In this document: one piece after another, positions 63,885 to 64,000 of the stretch
How positions within the stretch are numbered: position 1 is the stretch's first letter
Layout: every line of letters begins with the position of its first letter
From: Prunella strophiata
Taxonomy: Eukaryota; Chordata; Aves; Passeriformes; Prunellidae
Length of the DNA: 64,000 nt
NCBI GenBank assembly: GCA_036583965.1
Contig: JAZBQD010000030.1
Coordinates: 51,399,551 to 51,463,550, forward strand
Reading direction: 5' to 3'
The notes under the pieces: model-generated
Database searches by the model: none
Told to the model about the DNA's origin: nothing
What the model saw: the letters and a program-made list of their open reading frames with translations, nothing else
Translations under genes and position numbers: made by a program

Positions 63885-64000
63885 GACCACTGGGCACAAA
63901 AGAAACAGAACCTCTTTTAAGCTCTTTCAAACCAAGAATCCAACAAGTTTCAGAGCAAGGACTGCTCAGGGAAGCTGCACCTGCCTATTCCAGGTTTAAT

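Overview
The window is vertebrate nuclear DNA, almost certainly from a bird and probably a passerine. Genes are split by GT-AG introns. The interspersed repeats are CR1 LINE 3' ends and two LTRs of a type I associate with songbird ERVL-like elements. The four promoters are small CpG-rich islands in AT-rich sequence. It carries four protein-coding genes that in human lie in 13q14.3: VPS36 (-), CKAP2 (+), NEK3 (+) and NEK5 (+). I recognised them by matching translated exons to remembered human proteins. Exon ends were set by splice sites and reading phase.

Layout. 2335-17323 is VPS36 on the minus strand (12 coding exons seen; about 56 C-terminal residues are expected beyond the left edge). 17324-17544 is a 221-bp bidirectional CpG promoter shared with CKAP2, which has nine coding exons from 17545 to 25982. 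A second CpG island at 26.73-27.02 kb feeds NEK3 (15 coding exons, 28347-39772). After an intergenic LTR at about 40.1-40.6 kb, a third island at 41.2-41.8 kb feeds NEK5 (19 coding exons, 42536-63639). The right edge holds the NEK5 3' untranslated region.

Biology. VPS36 is the lipid- and ubiquitin-binding subunit of ESCRT-II (endosomal sorting). CKAP2 is a mitotic spindle microtubule protein. NEK3 and NEK5 are NIMA-related kinases whose kinase domains are cut into almost identical exons, so they are tandem duplicates. The four do not form a pathway, although CKAP2 and the NEKs all act on microtubules or centrosomes.

Most notable: three coding joints are out of frame by one base while everything around them is intact: VPS36 exon 12, CKAP2 exon 3, and the last NEK5 exon junction. 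The likeliest cause is base-level assembly error, but a real allele or altered splicing is possible. Other points are a CCAAT-CCAAT-CHR arrangement in the CKAP2/VPS36 promoter, a gene order differing from human by one inversion, a 65/66-identical inverted pair of CR1 pieces, and an unidentified stretch open on both strands at 14.24-14.83 kb. I found no convincing new biological system; the window looks like ordinary avian genic sequence.
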